NCBI GenBank assembly: GCA_012842035.1
Contig: DUTO01000064.1
Coordinates: 1 to 5,999, forward strand
Length of the DNA: 5,999 nt
Origin: Clostridia bacterium
Lineage (GTDB): Bacteria; Bacillota; Peptococcia; DRI-13; DTU073
Direction: 5' to 3'
Each line of letters begins with the position of its first letter. The stretch's first letter is position 1. This document shows positions 1 to 5,999 of this stretch, piece by piece. The notes beneath the pieces are model-generated. The model had not been told where the DNA came from. It searched no databases and saw nothing but the letters and a program-made list of their open reading frames with translations. The position numbers and the translations under genes are program-made.

Positions 1-628
1 TTTGCTTTTGTGGATCGGGGCACTTTTATTTCCCCTGATTTTTCTGTTAAAATATAAATATATTATTCCTATTTTTATGTTTTATCTTTTATTCTGTTTC
101 GGGTATTATGTACTGCATTATCCACGTTATTCACCTCTTGATTTATCTTTTACTTTGTTGGGTATAATATATATTTTATTGGGTTTCTTTCATTTACTTC
201 TTTTGCGTCAATTACCGGGAGGGTTTTGGTTAGTTCTCTATCTGTTTATTGTAGTTTGGGGTACTGATACCGGCGCTTATTTTACGGGAATGATTTTGGG
301 CAAACACCAATTAGCCCCTTTAATTAGCCCTAAAAAAACCTGGGAAGGTTTTGGGGGTGGGGTGTTGATAAGTGTTTTAGTTGCTTATATATATAGTATT
401 TATGTACCTTTAGATACAGGGCGTATTTTGTTTTATATTGCTCCTTTTGTCTCTCTAACCGGTCAACTGGGAGACCTTTTTGCCAGTTCTTTAAAAAGAT
501 TTGCTAAGCTTAAGGATTCCGGTCAAATTATTCCCGGTCATGGCGGGATTTTAGATAGATTTGACAGTACCTTATGGGCAGCTCCTGTGACGTATTACTT
601 ATTAATAATTTTAGAAAGGTTGTTGTGA
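1..628 (+). CDS. cdsA: Phosphatidate cytidylyltransferase (CDP-diacylglycerol synthase), 3' part
   Basis: This integral membrane enzyme converts phosphatidic acid and CTP to CDP-diacylglycerol and pyrophosphate, the branch point for bacterial phospholipids. The reading frame (codons from base 2) is open to the left edge. The 208 visible residues lack roughly the first 50-70 of a family that usually runs about 260-280, so the TTG at base 2 is not the true start. Several hydrophobic helices precede a conserved block at fragment residues 87-116, which includes DTGAYFTG and SPKKTWEG. The C-terminal family signature spans fragment residues 163-188 (nt 488-565): S-L-K-R, then K-D-S-G, then PGHGG and LDRFD. 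It fits the CDP-diglyceride synthetase pattern throughout and supplies the metal- and substrate-binding acidic residues. The stop (TGA 626-628) overlaps the start of the next gene. uppS would be expected upstream, by analogy with other Firmicutes, but it is outside the window. Confidence 0.96.
   Translation, partial: LLLWIGALLFPLIFLLKYKYIIPIFMFYLLFCFGYYVLHYPRYSPLDLSFTLLGIIYILLGFFHLLLLRQLPGGFWLVLYLFIVVWGTDTGAYFTGMILGKHQLAPLISPKKTWEGFGGGVLISVLVAYIYSIYVPLDTGRILFYIAPFVSLTGQLGDLFASSLKRFAKLKDSGQIIPGHGGILDRFDSTLWAAPVTYYLLIILERLL
613..619 (+). promoter_or_regulatory. Ribosome binding site inside cdsA 3' end, for the permease GTG start
   Basis: AGAAAGG lies five bases before the GTG at 625. It favours that GTG over the upstream in-frame ATG at 574, which has no comparable site and would add 17 residues read from inside the conserved cdsA coding region. 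A second in-frame GTG at 631 would sit 11 bases from the site and is less well placed. Confidence 0.7.
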
Positions 629-1725
629 AAGTGAATCCGGAAATTGAGAGGTATAAAAAAAGGCTATTGAAAATTGTGGTTATTTTTATAACTTTATTAA
701 CCTTGTATTTTACTGTGGCATATTTTATTCCGCTTACTTATGATGTGCTTGCTTTTTTATTAAAAGCTTTTTTACCTTTTGTTTTAGCCATAATCATTGC
801 TATTTTAATTGACCCATTAGTTGATTTTTTAGAAAGCAAGAAAATAAAAAGGGGATTTGCGGTAGTTATTGCTCTGGTTTTACTTATTGTAGTTATTGCT
901 TTTATTTTGATTGTAGTAATTTCACGTCTAGTTATTGAACTCTCGGATCTTTATCAACAAGTGCCCTTTTATACACGCAATATTTATAGTTATTTTTTAG
1001 ATTCTTTAGAGGTACTCAGAAATTTTCTTACCAGTAATCCTTTGCCCCAAGAAGCACAAACAGCAATACTTAATAGTATGAATGCGGTGATTGACCAGAC
1101 GGGTAATCTTATTGCCAAAATAACAAATTTTCTTTTCGGTTTGCTTGCAGGTTTGCCGGGGTTTTTTACTATTTTACTTGTTTCTGCTTTAGCTACATTT
1201 TTTATTAGTAAGGATAAAGTGTGTTTAATTCAACTTTTTTATAAGTTAATTCCTCAAAAACATATACAATCTACGACGAGATTAATTACTCATATTAGTG
1301 ATGCTTTAGTTGGTTTTTTTAGAGCAGAACTTATTTTGATCAGTATTACTACTGTTTTAGCAACGATTGGTCTTTTTATTTTAGGTATTGATTATGCTTT
1401 TACTATCGGTATAATTATTGGTTTTCTTGACCTTTTACCTGTTGTCGGTCCGGGAACTTTATTTATTCCCTGGGCGATCATTGCTCTGTTTTGCGCTAAT
1501 TATAAAGTGGGTTTAGGACTATTAATTTTATACGGTATAATTAGTGTTGTACGGCAAGTCATAGAACCGAAAATTCTTTCTCAGAATATCGGATTAAATC
1601 CGTTAGCTGTTTTATTAGCTCTTTATTTAGGGTTAAAACTTTTGGGAATTTGGGGTATTATTATTGGACCATTTGTTTTTATTATTGTTAAAGGAATAAT
1701 TGAAAGCTGGCGTCCGGATTATTAG
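625..1725 (+). CDS. AI-2E family membrane protein, YtvI-like (sporulation-type permease)
   Basis: This is a predicted polytopic inner-membrane protein of 366 residues, within the usual 340-380 of the AI-2E (UPF0118/PerM) family. Hydrophobic segments lie near residues 15-36, 41-62 and 77-100. A more polar stretch follows at about 105-165, and then four or five more helices run to the C-terminus. Family hallmarks are the LIDPLVDFLE-type segment after TM2, a TFFISKD segment, and GFLDLLPVVGPG at 266-277. Near the C-terminus come RQVIEPKILS and IGLNPLA, and then a GIIIGP ending. By recollection of the family, the overall pattern resembles Bacillus YtvI, a sporulation-associated member, more than the AI-2 exporter TqsA or the Na+/H+ antiporter-like members. 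The transported substrate is unknown and autoinducer export should not be assumed. The GTG start shares the bases GTGA with the cdsA stop, which suggests translational coupling. dxr follows after 24 bases. Confidence 0.88.
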   Translation: MKVNPEIERYKKRLLKIVVIFITLLTLYFTVAYFIPLTYDVLAFLLKAFLPFVLAIIIAILIDPLVDFLESKKIKRGFAVVIALVLLIVVIAFILIVVISRLVIELSDLYQQVPFYTRNIYSYFLDSLEVLRNFLTSNPLPQEAQTAILNSMNAVIDQTGNLIAKITNFLFGLLAGLPGFFTILLVSALATFFISKDKVCLIQLFYKLIPQKHIQSTTRLITHISDALVGFFRAELILISITTVLATIGLFILGIDYAFTIGIIIGFLDLLPVVGPGTLFIPWAIIALFCANYKVGLGLLILYGIISVVRQVIEPKILSQNIGLNPLAVLLALYLGLKLLGIWGIIIGPFVFIIVKGIIESWRPDY

Positions 1726-1734
1726 AAAGGTAGT

Positions 1735-1740
1735 GGAGGT
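1735..1740 (+). promoter_or_regulatory. Strong ribosome binding site for dxr (TTG start)
   Basis: GGAGGT lies nine bases before the TTG at 1750. No ATG is available between the site and the N-terminal Rossmann motif, so this site fixes the unusual TTG as the dxr start. Confidence 0.85.
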
Positions 1741-1749
1741 AGAAGATAT

Positions 1750-2901
1750 TTGAAAAAAATTATAGTTTTAGGTTCCACTGGCTCCATAGGAAGGCAGGCC
1801 TTACAAGTAGTTGATGAATTCCCAGATAAATTTAAAATTGTCGGTTTAGCCGCAGGTTCTAATGTGCAGTTATTAGCTGAACAGATCAAAAAATATCAAC
1901 CACAATATGTATCTATCAGTTCAAAAAAGGATGCTGTTTTCTTGCAAAGTTTAATTAAGGATAAAGTTAAAGTTTTTACCGGCGAGGAAGGTTTAGTGAA
2001 TTTAGCGCAAATTAAAGATATAGACCTTATTCTAATAGCTGTAAGTGGTATTAATGGATTGTTGCCGACTTTAACGGCTTTAGAAAATAATATAACGGTA
2101 GCTTTAGCTAATAAAGAAACAATTGTTACCGCTGGTTCTTTAGTGATGGAAAAAGCTAAACAATATGGGACAACAATCATTCCTGTAGATAGTGAACATT
2201 CAGCTTTATTTCAATGCTTAGAAAAAGAAAACATTATTGCCGTGGAAAAATTAATTTTAACAGCTTCCGGGGGCCCTTTTTTAAATGCTACTTGGGAAGA
2301 ATTAAGTAATGTTTCTCCCCAAATGGCTTTAAGTCATCCTAATTGGAAGATGGGAGCAAAGATTACCGTAGATTGTGCCAGTTTGATCAATAAAGGGTTA
2401 GAAGTTATTGAAGCCCATTGGCTTTTTGGTATGCCTTATAAACAGATTGAAATAGTAATTCACCCTGAAAGTATTATTCATTCTCTCGTACAATATAAGG
2501 ACGGAGCTATTTTGGCTCAACTTGGTTGTCCGGATATGAGGGTTCCCATTCAATATGCTTTTACTTATCCCAAGCGTCTGACTAATTCTTTTCCCAGATT
2601 GAATTTTTATGAATTAGGTAAAATGTCTTTCCAAAAACCGGATGTGTCTCGTTTCCCCGGTTTGTTGTTAGCCCTGGAAGCCGGTAAAATTGGGGGCACG
2701 ATGACTACTGTTTTTAATGCAGCTAATGAAGTGGCGGTTGGCTTTTTTTTGCAAGGTTGCATAAAATTTATGGAGATACCTCAAATTATTGAAAGGGTTA
2801 TGAATGAACATCAAGTTGTGACCGATTTTCAAGTTGAGGATATTTTGGAAATTGACCATTGGGCTCGCTTGAAAGTTAAAGAAGCAATTGTTAATTTATA
2901 A
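1750..2901 (+). CDS. dxr: 1-deoxy-D-xylulose 5-phosphate reductoisomerase
   Basis: This cytoplasmic enzyme (IspC) rearranges and reduces DXP to 2-C-methyl-D-erythritol 4-phosphate using NADPH and a divalent metal. It is the first committed step of the MEP isoprenoid pathway and the target of fosmidomycin. The 383 residues are full length. The NADPH-binding GSTGSIG loop is at residues 8-14 and the ALANKETIVTAG segment is near 118-129. The metal ligands D147, E149 and E218 correspond to D150, E152 and E231 of the E. coli enzyme. Substrate-phosphate contacts S173, H196, N214 and K215 match E. coli S186, H209, N227 and K228. The SGGPF and HPNWKMG motifs are intact, so the enzyme should be active. 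The TTG start is supported by the GGAGGT site and by the Rossmann strand beginning at residue 3. rseP follows after 15 bases, and ispG of the same pathway lies one gene further on. Confidence 0.98.
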   Translation: MKKIIVLGSTGSIGRQALQVVDEFPDKFKIVGLAAGSNVQLLAEQIKKYQPQYVSISSKKDAVFLQSLIKDKVKVFTGEEGLVNLAQIKDIDLILIAVSGINGLLPTLTALENNITVALANKETIVTAGSLVMEKAKQYGTTIIPVDSEHSALFQCLEKENIIAVEKLILTASGGPFLNATWEELSNVSPQMALSHPNWKMGAKITVDCASLINKGLEVIEAHWLFGMPYKQIEIVIHPESIIHSLVQYKDGAILAQLGCPDMRVPIQYAFTYPKRLTNSFPRLNFYELGKMSFQKPDVSRFPGLLLALEAGKIGGTMTTVFNAANEVAVGFFLQGCIKFMEIPQIIERVMNEHQVVTDFQVEDILEIDHWARLKVKEAIVNL

Positions 2902-2907
2902 AGGGGG
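2901..2907 (+). promoter_or_regulatory. Ribosome binding site for rseP (TTG start)
   Basis: AAGGGGG begins on the last base of the dxr stop codon and lies nine bases before the TTG at 2917. It supports that start, as does the fact that the first membrane helix and the HEFGH site begin almost immediately afterwards. Ribosomes finishing dxr could re-initiate here. Confidence 0.75.
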
Positions 2908-2916
2908 CTTGTTAGT

Positions 2917-3966
2917 TTGCAAACATTTATTGTTTCTCTAATTGTTTTTGGAGTAATTATTTTTGTACATGAATTTGGACACTTTATTTTAGCTAAATCA
3001 ACAGGAGTACGTGTTGAAGAGTTTAGTTTAGGGATGGGTCCTCAAATTAAAGGGCAGAAGAAAGGTGAGACTCTTTATAGTCTTAGAGCCTTACCTTTAG
3101 GCGGTTTTTGCAGAATGACCGGCGAAATTGTAGATGATAATGAGGTTTCTTCTGACCCTAAGAGCTTTAATAATAAATCACTTGGGGCTCGTATGTCGAT
3201 AATTGTTTCCGGTTCTTTAATGAATTTTTTATTAGGTGCTTTAATTTTTGTGTTCATGTTTTCAGTTGTGGGTATTCCCCATGATTATGCCAATTTTATT
3301 GGGGAGGTTATGCCCGGTAGTGCTGCAGAAATGGTAGGTATACAACCGGGTGATGAAATAATTAGTATTAATGGTCAGACTTTAAATAGTTGGAGTGAGA
3401 TTACCGGTATAATTCATCACAGTACAGAAAAAACATTAGAAATAGAATTAAAAAGAAATAAACAAGTTTTTAAAGTTTCAGTTGTCCCTCAATATGACTC
3501 GGAAAGAGGTGTGGCACTTATTGGGATTGTACCTCGGGACCCTATTTTAGAGCGGATGTCTTTATGGGCAGGGGTAAGCAAAGGGTTTGTCCAAACTTAT
3601 GAAATAACGATAGAAATGATTCGACAATTAGTTCTATTAATTAGTGGGCAGGTATCTGCAGATGAAGTGGCTGGTCCCGTGGGTATTATTCAAATTATTG
3701 GGCAGTCAGCTCGTTTAGGTTGGATTAATGTAGCTTATTTAACCGCTTTGATTTCTATTAATTTAGGCATAATTAACCTTTTACCTATACCGGCTCTCGA
3801 TGGAGGTAGATTCTTCTTTTTAATTATTGAAGCAGTACGCGGTGGAAAAAAGGTAGAGCCGGAAAAAGAAAATTTAGTTCATTTTTTAGGTTTTGCTTTA
3901 CTAATGTTATTAATGGTTTTTATTACTTATAAAGATATTGTTCGTTGGCTTACAGGCGGTTTTTAA
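2917..3966 (+). CDS. rseP: RIP metalloprotease RseP/RasP (site-2 protease family M50)
   Basis: This zinc intramembrane protease cleaves transmembrane segments of regulators after a first extracytoplasmic cut. Known substrates in relatives include anti-sigma factors (RsiW in Bacillus, RseA in E. coli) and signal-peptide remnants. The HExxH zinc site is HEFGH at residues 18-22, within the first membrane helix. The third zinc ligand is in the NxxPxPxLDG motif at 287-296 (D295). A GMGP loop, a PLGGF segment and a second hydrophobic region around 92-118 lead into a single PDZ domain at about 115-195. A final helix lies near 322-342. At 349 residues it is the compact one-PDZ form, shorter than E. 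coli RseP (about 450, two PDZ domains) and Bacillus RasP (about 420). All catalytic residues are present. Its actual substrate is not shown by the sequence. It lies between dxr and ispG, a position usual in Firmicutes. Confidence 0.97.
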   Translation: MQTFIVSLIVFGVIIFVHEFGHFILAKSTGVRVEEFSLGMGPQIKGQKKGETLYSLRALPLGGFCRMTGEIVDDNEVSSDPKSFNNKSLGARMSIIVSGSLMNFLLGALIFVFMFSVVGIPHDYANFIGEVMPGSAAEMVGIQPGDEIISINGQTLNSWSEITGIIHHSTEKTLEIELKRNKQVFKVSVVPQYDSERGVALIGIVPRDPILERMSLWAGVSKGFVQTYEITIEMIRQLVLLISGQVSADEVAGPVGIIQIIGQSARLGWINVAYLTALISINLGIINLLPIPALDGGRFFFLIIEAVRGGKKVEPEKENLVHFLGFALLMLLMVFITYKDIVRWLTGGF

Positions 3967-3980
3967 AATAAATTTAAAAT

Positions 3981-3994
3981 ATGGATGGCTAGAG
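3981..3994 (+). promoter_or_regulatory. Weak or atypical translation start region of ispG, with three-codon ORF
   Basis: The 28-base gap between rseP and ispG has no good Shine-Dalgarno match. The best is GGATGG at 3983-3988, six bases before ATG 3995 and nine before ATG 3998. An out-of-frame ATG at 3981 opens a three-codon ORF (Met-Asp-Gly) that stops at TAG 3990-3992, just two bases before the tandem ATGATG. Whether this matters for expression is unknown. Confidence 0.35.
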
Positions 3995-5065
3995 ATGATG
4001 ATTAAACGTAGAAAAACTAAAAATTTTTTTATTGGTTCCATAGGTTGTGGTCATTTATATCCAGTTTCTGTGCAATCAATGACGAATACTGATACCAGAA
4101 ATGTGGCAGGAACTGTGGCTCAGATTGAAGAATTAGCTCAAGCTGGCTGTGAAATTATTCGTATAGCTGTACCTAATCAAGCAGCGGGGGAAGCTTTGCC
4201 ACAAATTATAGCTTTATCTTCCATGCCGGTAATTGCCGATATCCATTTTGATTATCAATTGGCCTTATTGGCTTTAAAAAATGGTGTGCATGGCTTGCGT
4301 TTGAATCCCGGTAATATCGGGGCTCAGTGGAAAGTTAAAGAAATTGTCCAAGCAGCTAAAGAAAAAAACATTCCGATCCGCATCGGTGTAAATAGTGGTT
4401 CTTTAGAAAAAAATCTTTTAGATAAACATGGTAAACCAACTGCTGAGGCTCTAGTGGAAAGTGCTTTAAAACATATTAACCTTTTAGAAAAATTGAAGTT
4501 TGATTTAATTAAAATATCTTTAAAGTCTTCGCAAGTTCCCTTGATGCTGGATGCCTATAGAATGATGGGCAAACTCGTTCCTTATCCGCTTCATTTAGGG
4601 GTAACTGAGGCGGGGCTATTACAAACGGGGACAATTAAATCGGCAGTAGGGATAGGAACATTATTGGCGGAAGGAATTGGTGATACAATTCGTGTTTCAC
4701 TAACCACTGACCCTATTCAAGAAATAAAGGTGGCTAAAGAAATTTTACGCTCTTTAGGTTTAGTAAAAGAGGGTATAGAGATTATTTCTTGTCCTACTTG
4801 TGGCCGTAGTCAGATTGATGTAGTTTCTTTAGCTCAAGAAATAGAACAAAAATTACAGAAGATAAAAATGCCTTTAAAAGTTGCGGTGATGGGGTGTGCC
4901 GTTAATGGACCCGGAGAGGCTAAAGAAGCTGACTTAGGGATTGCCGGTGGAAAAGGGGAAGGTTTACTTTTTGTGAAAGGTAAAATTAAAAAGAAAGTTC
5001 CGGAAGAACATTTAGTTAAAGTTTTATGTGCAGAAGTAGAGAAAATAATTAAAGAAAATAATTAG
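3995..5065 (+). CDS. ispG: 4-hydroxy-3-methylbut-2-en-1-yl diphosphate synthase (GcpE)
   Basis: This cytoplasmic [4Fe-4S] enzyme reductively opens 2-C-methyl-D-erythritol 2,4-cyclodiphosphate to HMBPP, the penultimate step of the MEP pathway, with electrons from flavodoxin or ferredoxin. An N-terminal TIM barrel (about residues 5-245) carries VQSMTNTDT from residue 26, AGCEIIRIAVP, IADIHFDY, LRLNPGNIG, PIRIGVNSGSLE and GIGDTIRVSLT. The C-terminal Fe-S domain provides C266 and C269 (SCPTCGRS), C301 (GCAVNGPGE) and E308. This is the three-Cys plus Glu cluster set known from Aquifex IspG. At 356 residues it is the normal two-domain bacterial form without the plant-type insert. The frame stays open upstream to a TTG at 3938 inside rseP, but those 19 extra residues are unlike the family. 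The tandem ATGs at 3995 and 3998 are the sensible starts, and I cannot decide between them. proS follows after 16 bases. Confidence 0.96.
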   Translation: MMIKRRKTKNFFIGSIGCGHLYPVSVQSMTNTDTRNVAGTVAQIEELAQAGCEIIRIAVPNQAAGEALPQIIALSSMPVIADIHFDYQLALLALKNGVHGLRLNPGNIGAQWKVKEIVQAAKEKNIPIRIGVNSGSLEKNLLDKHGKPTAEALVESALKHINLLEKLKFDLIKISLKSSQVPLMLDAYRMMGKLVPYPLHLGVTEAGLLQTGTIKSAVGIGTLLAEGIGDTIRVSLTTDPIQEIKVAKEILRSLGLVKEGIEIISCPTCGRSQIDVVSLAQEIEQKLQKIKMPLKVAVMGCAVNGPGEAKEADLGIAGGKGEGLLFVKGKIKKKVPEEHLVKVLCAEVEKIIKENN

Positions 5066-5068
5066 AAA

Positions 5069-5074
5069 AGAGGT
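5069..5074 (+). promoter_or_regulatory. Ribosome binding site for proS
   Basis: AGAGGT, within the purine run that follows the ispG stop, lies seven bases before the ATG at 5082. It fits the family N-terminus (MYFSKLFAPT). Confidence 0.75.
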
Positions 5075-5081
5075 TTGTTCG

Positions 5082-5999
5082 ATGTATTTTAGTAAGCTTT
5101 TTGCTCCAACATTACGTGAAATTCCTGCCGAAGCCGAAGTTGTTAGTCATCAGCTCTTAGTCAGAGCTGGTTTTATTCGTAAGTCTTCTTCAGGGGTTTA
5201 TACATATTTACCTCTTGCCTGGCGAGTTTTACAAAAGATTTCAGCTATAGTGCGTGAGGAAATGAACAAAGCCGGAGGACAAGAAATTTTAATGCCCATT
5301 ATTCAGCCGGCTGCAATTTGGTTAGAATCAGGTAGATGGCAGGTATATGGTGAAGAATTATTCCGCTTACAAGATCGGCATGAACGAGATTTTTGTCTTA
5401 GCCCCACACATGAAGAACTGGTGACGGACTTGGTACGTTCGAATGTAGATTCTTATCGTCAGCTTCCTTTGTATTTGTATCAAATCCAAAACAAATATCG
5501 TGATGAACGCCGTCCGCGCTTTGGCTTAATGCGAGGTCGTGAATTTATTATGAAAGACCTTTATTCTTTTGACCGAGATGAGGAAGGTTTAGATCTAAGT
5601 TATCAAAAAATGTATAAAGCTTATCGGACAATATTTAAACGTTGTGGTTTAGATTTTCGTCCTGTTGAAGCTGATTCCGGTGCTATTGGGGGTAGTATTA
5701 CGCATGAGTTTATGGTTTTAGCTGAATCAGGAGAAGCAGAGATTGTGTATTGTTCTACTTGTGACTATGCGGCCAATGTAGAAATAGCCCCTTGTTTACC
5801 TAGTGAAAATATTGCTGAGATTATGCACGAAAAAGAAAAAGTGGCTACACCTCAGCAGACAACCATAGAAGAAGTAGCGGATTTTTTAAGTGTTCCCGCC
5901 GAGAAGTTGATTAAAACATTGTTTTATCAAACTGATGCAGAAGTTATTGCGGTTTTGGTTAGAGGAGATAGGCGAATTAACGAAATTAAACTACAAAAA
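5082..5999 (+). CDS. proS: Prolyl-tRNA synthetase, bacterial editing type, 5' part
   Basis: This class II aminoacyl-tRNA synthetase attaches proline to tRNA-Pro in the cytoplasm. The frame is open from ATG 5082 to the right edge, giving 306 residues of an expected 560-580. Class II motif 1 spans about residues 38-72 and ends in the invariant P72. The proline-binding TxE loop is THEE at 109-112. Motif 2 is around R140-x-E142, followed by RFGLMRGREF and the MKDLYSF segment. From about residue 224 a CxxC (C224, C227) followed by DYAANVE leads into the INS editing domain, which hydrolyses Ala-tRNA-Pro. K278, in the IKTLFY segment, aligns with the editing-site K279 of E. coli ProRS, and the VLVRGDRRINEIK segment follows. 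This is therefore the prokaryote-like type with editing, not the eukaryote/archaeal-like short form. The anticodon-binding domain lies beyond the window. No frameshift was found on full translation. Confidence 0.97.
   Translation, partial: MYFSKLFAPTLREIPAEAEVVSHQLLVRAGFIRKSSSGVYTYLPLAWRVLQKISAIVREEMNKAGGQEILMPIIQPAAIWLESGRWQVYGEELFRLQDRHERDFCLSPTHEELVTDLVRSNVDSYRQLPLYLYQIQNKYRDERRPRFGLMRGREFIMKDLYSFDRDEEGLDLSYQKMYKAYRTIFKRCGLDFRPVEADSGAIGGSITHEFMVLAESGEAEIVYCSTCDYAANVEIAPCLPSENIAEIMHEKEKVATPQQTTIEEVADFLSVPAEKLIKTLFYQTDAEVIAVLVRGDRRINEIKLQK

Noticed and set aside
138..168. Promoter-like TTGATT ... TATAAT inside cdsA
   Set aside because: The 19-base spacer is long, the region encodes a hydrophobic AT-rich helix where such matches arise by chance, and no gene start is nearby.
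574..624. Upstream ATG start adding 17 residues to the permease
   Set aside because: It has no ribosome site, and the added residues are read out of frame from the end of cdsA. GTG 625 has AGAAAGG at correct spacing and gives a family-like N-terminus.
1388..1415. Promoter-like TTGATT, 16-base spacer, TATAAT inside the permease gene, about 335 bases before dxr
   Set aside because: It is tempting as an internal dxr promoter, but only the -10 is perfect and it lies in AT-rich coding sequence. Without transcript data it cannot be told from chance.
1896..2180. Minus-strand 94-codon open frame inside dxr
   Set aside because: It lies wholly opposite a conserved dxr segment, has no recognisable family features, and is explained by the AT-rich dxr codons.
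2743..2750. Run of eight T in dxr, a possible slippage site or frameshift error
   Set aside because: The dxr frame continues correctly on both sides with family-consistent residues, so neither an assembly error nor a programmed shift is needed.
2668..2859. Minus-strand 63-codon open frame inside dxr
   Set aside because: It is antisense to the intact C-terminal part of dxr and has no recognisable protein features.
3075..3257. Minus-strand 60-codon open frame inside rseP
   Set aside because: It is antisense to conserved rseP sequence and has no recognisable protein features.
3938..3994. TTG start extending ispG into the end of rseP
   Set aside because: The extra residues do not resemble the IspG N-terminus, and tandem ATGs lie right before the conserved RRKTK region.

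Overview
The window is one uninterrupted run of six genes, all on the + strand. It is part of a conserved envelope-lipid, isoprenoid and translation cluster typical of low-GC Firmicutes. Base composition is AT-rich, roughly mid-30s % GC by eye. Shine-Dalgarno sites are mostly strong, and GTG and TTG starts are used freely. Together with a YtvI-like sporulation-type permease and the classic cdsA-dxr-rseP-ispG-proS order, this points to a clostridial, possibly spore-forming, Firmicute. The genus cannot be named from this sequence.

Layout: the 3' part of cdsA (phosphatidate cytidylyltransferase, entering from the left edge) ends at 628. It overlaps by four bases an AI-2E/YtvI-family membrane protein (625-1725). 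Then come dxr (1750-2901, DXP reductoisomerase), rseP/rasP (2917-3966, site-2 intramembrane metalloprotease), ispG (3995-5065, HMBPP synthase) and the 5' part of proS (5082 to the right edge, prolyl-tRNA synthetase of the editing type). The gaps are 24, 15, 28 and 16 bases. No terminator hairpin or convincing promoter is visible in any of them, so the genes are probably co-transcribed from a promoter left of the window. No stretch over 300 bases lacks a gene.

How the genes fit together: CdsA makes CDP-diacylglycerol for phospholipids. Dxr and IspG catalyse the first committed step and the penultimate step of the MEP isoprenoid pathway, which supplies undecaprenyl carriers for cell-wall synthesis and quinones. 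RseP cleaves membrane-embedded regulators such as anti-sigma factors. The permease is a membrane protein of unknown substrate. ProS charges tRNA-Pro and is a common downstream neighbour of rseP in Firmicutes.

I see no mobile element, CRISPR array, RNA gene or novel system. The points worth a second look are modest: the permease wedged between cdsA and dxr with a translational-coupling overlap, three consecutive non-ATG starts, and a weakly signalled ispG start preceded by a three-codon ORF.
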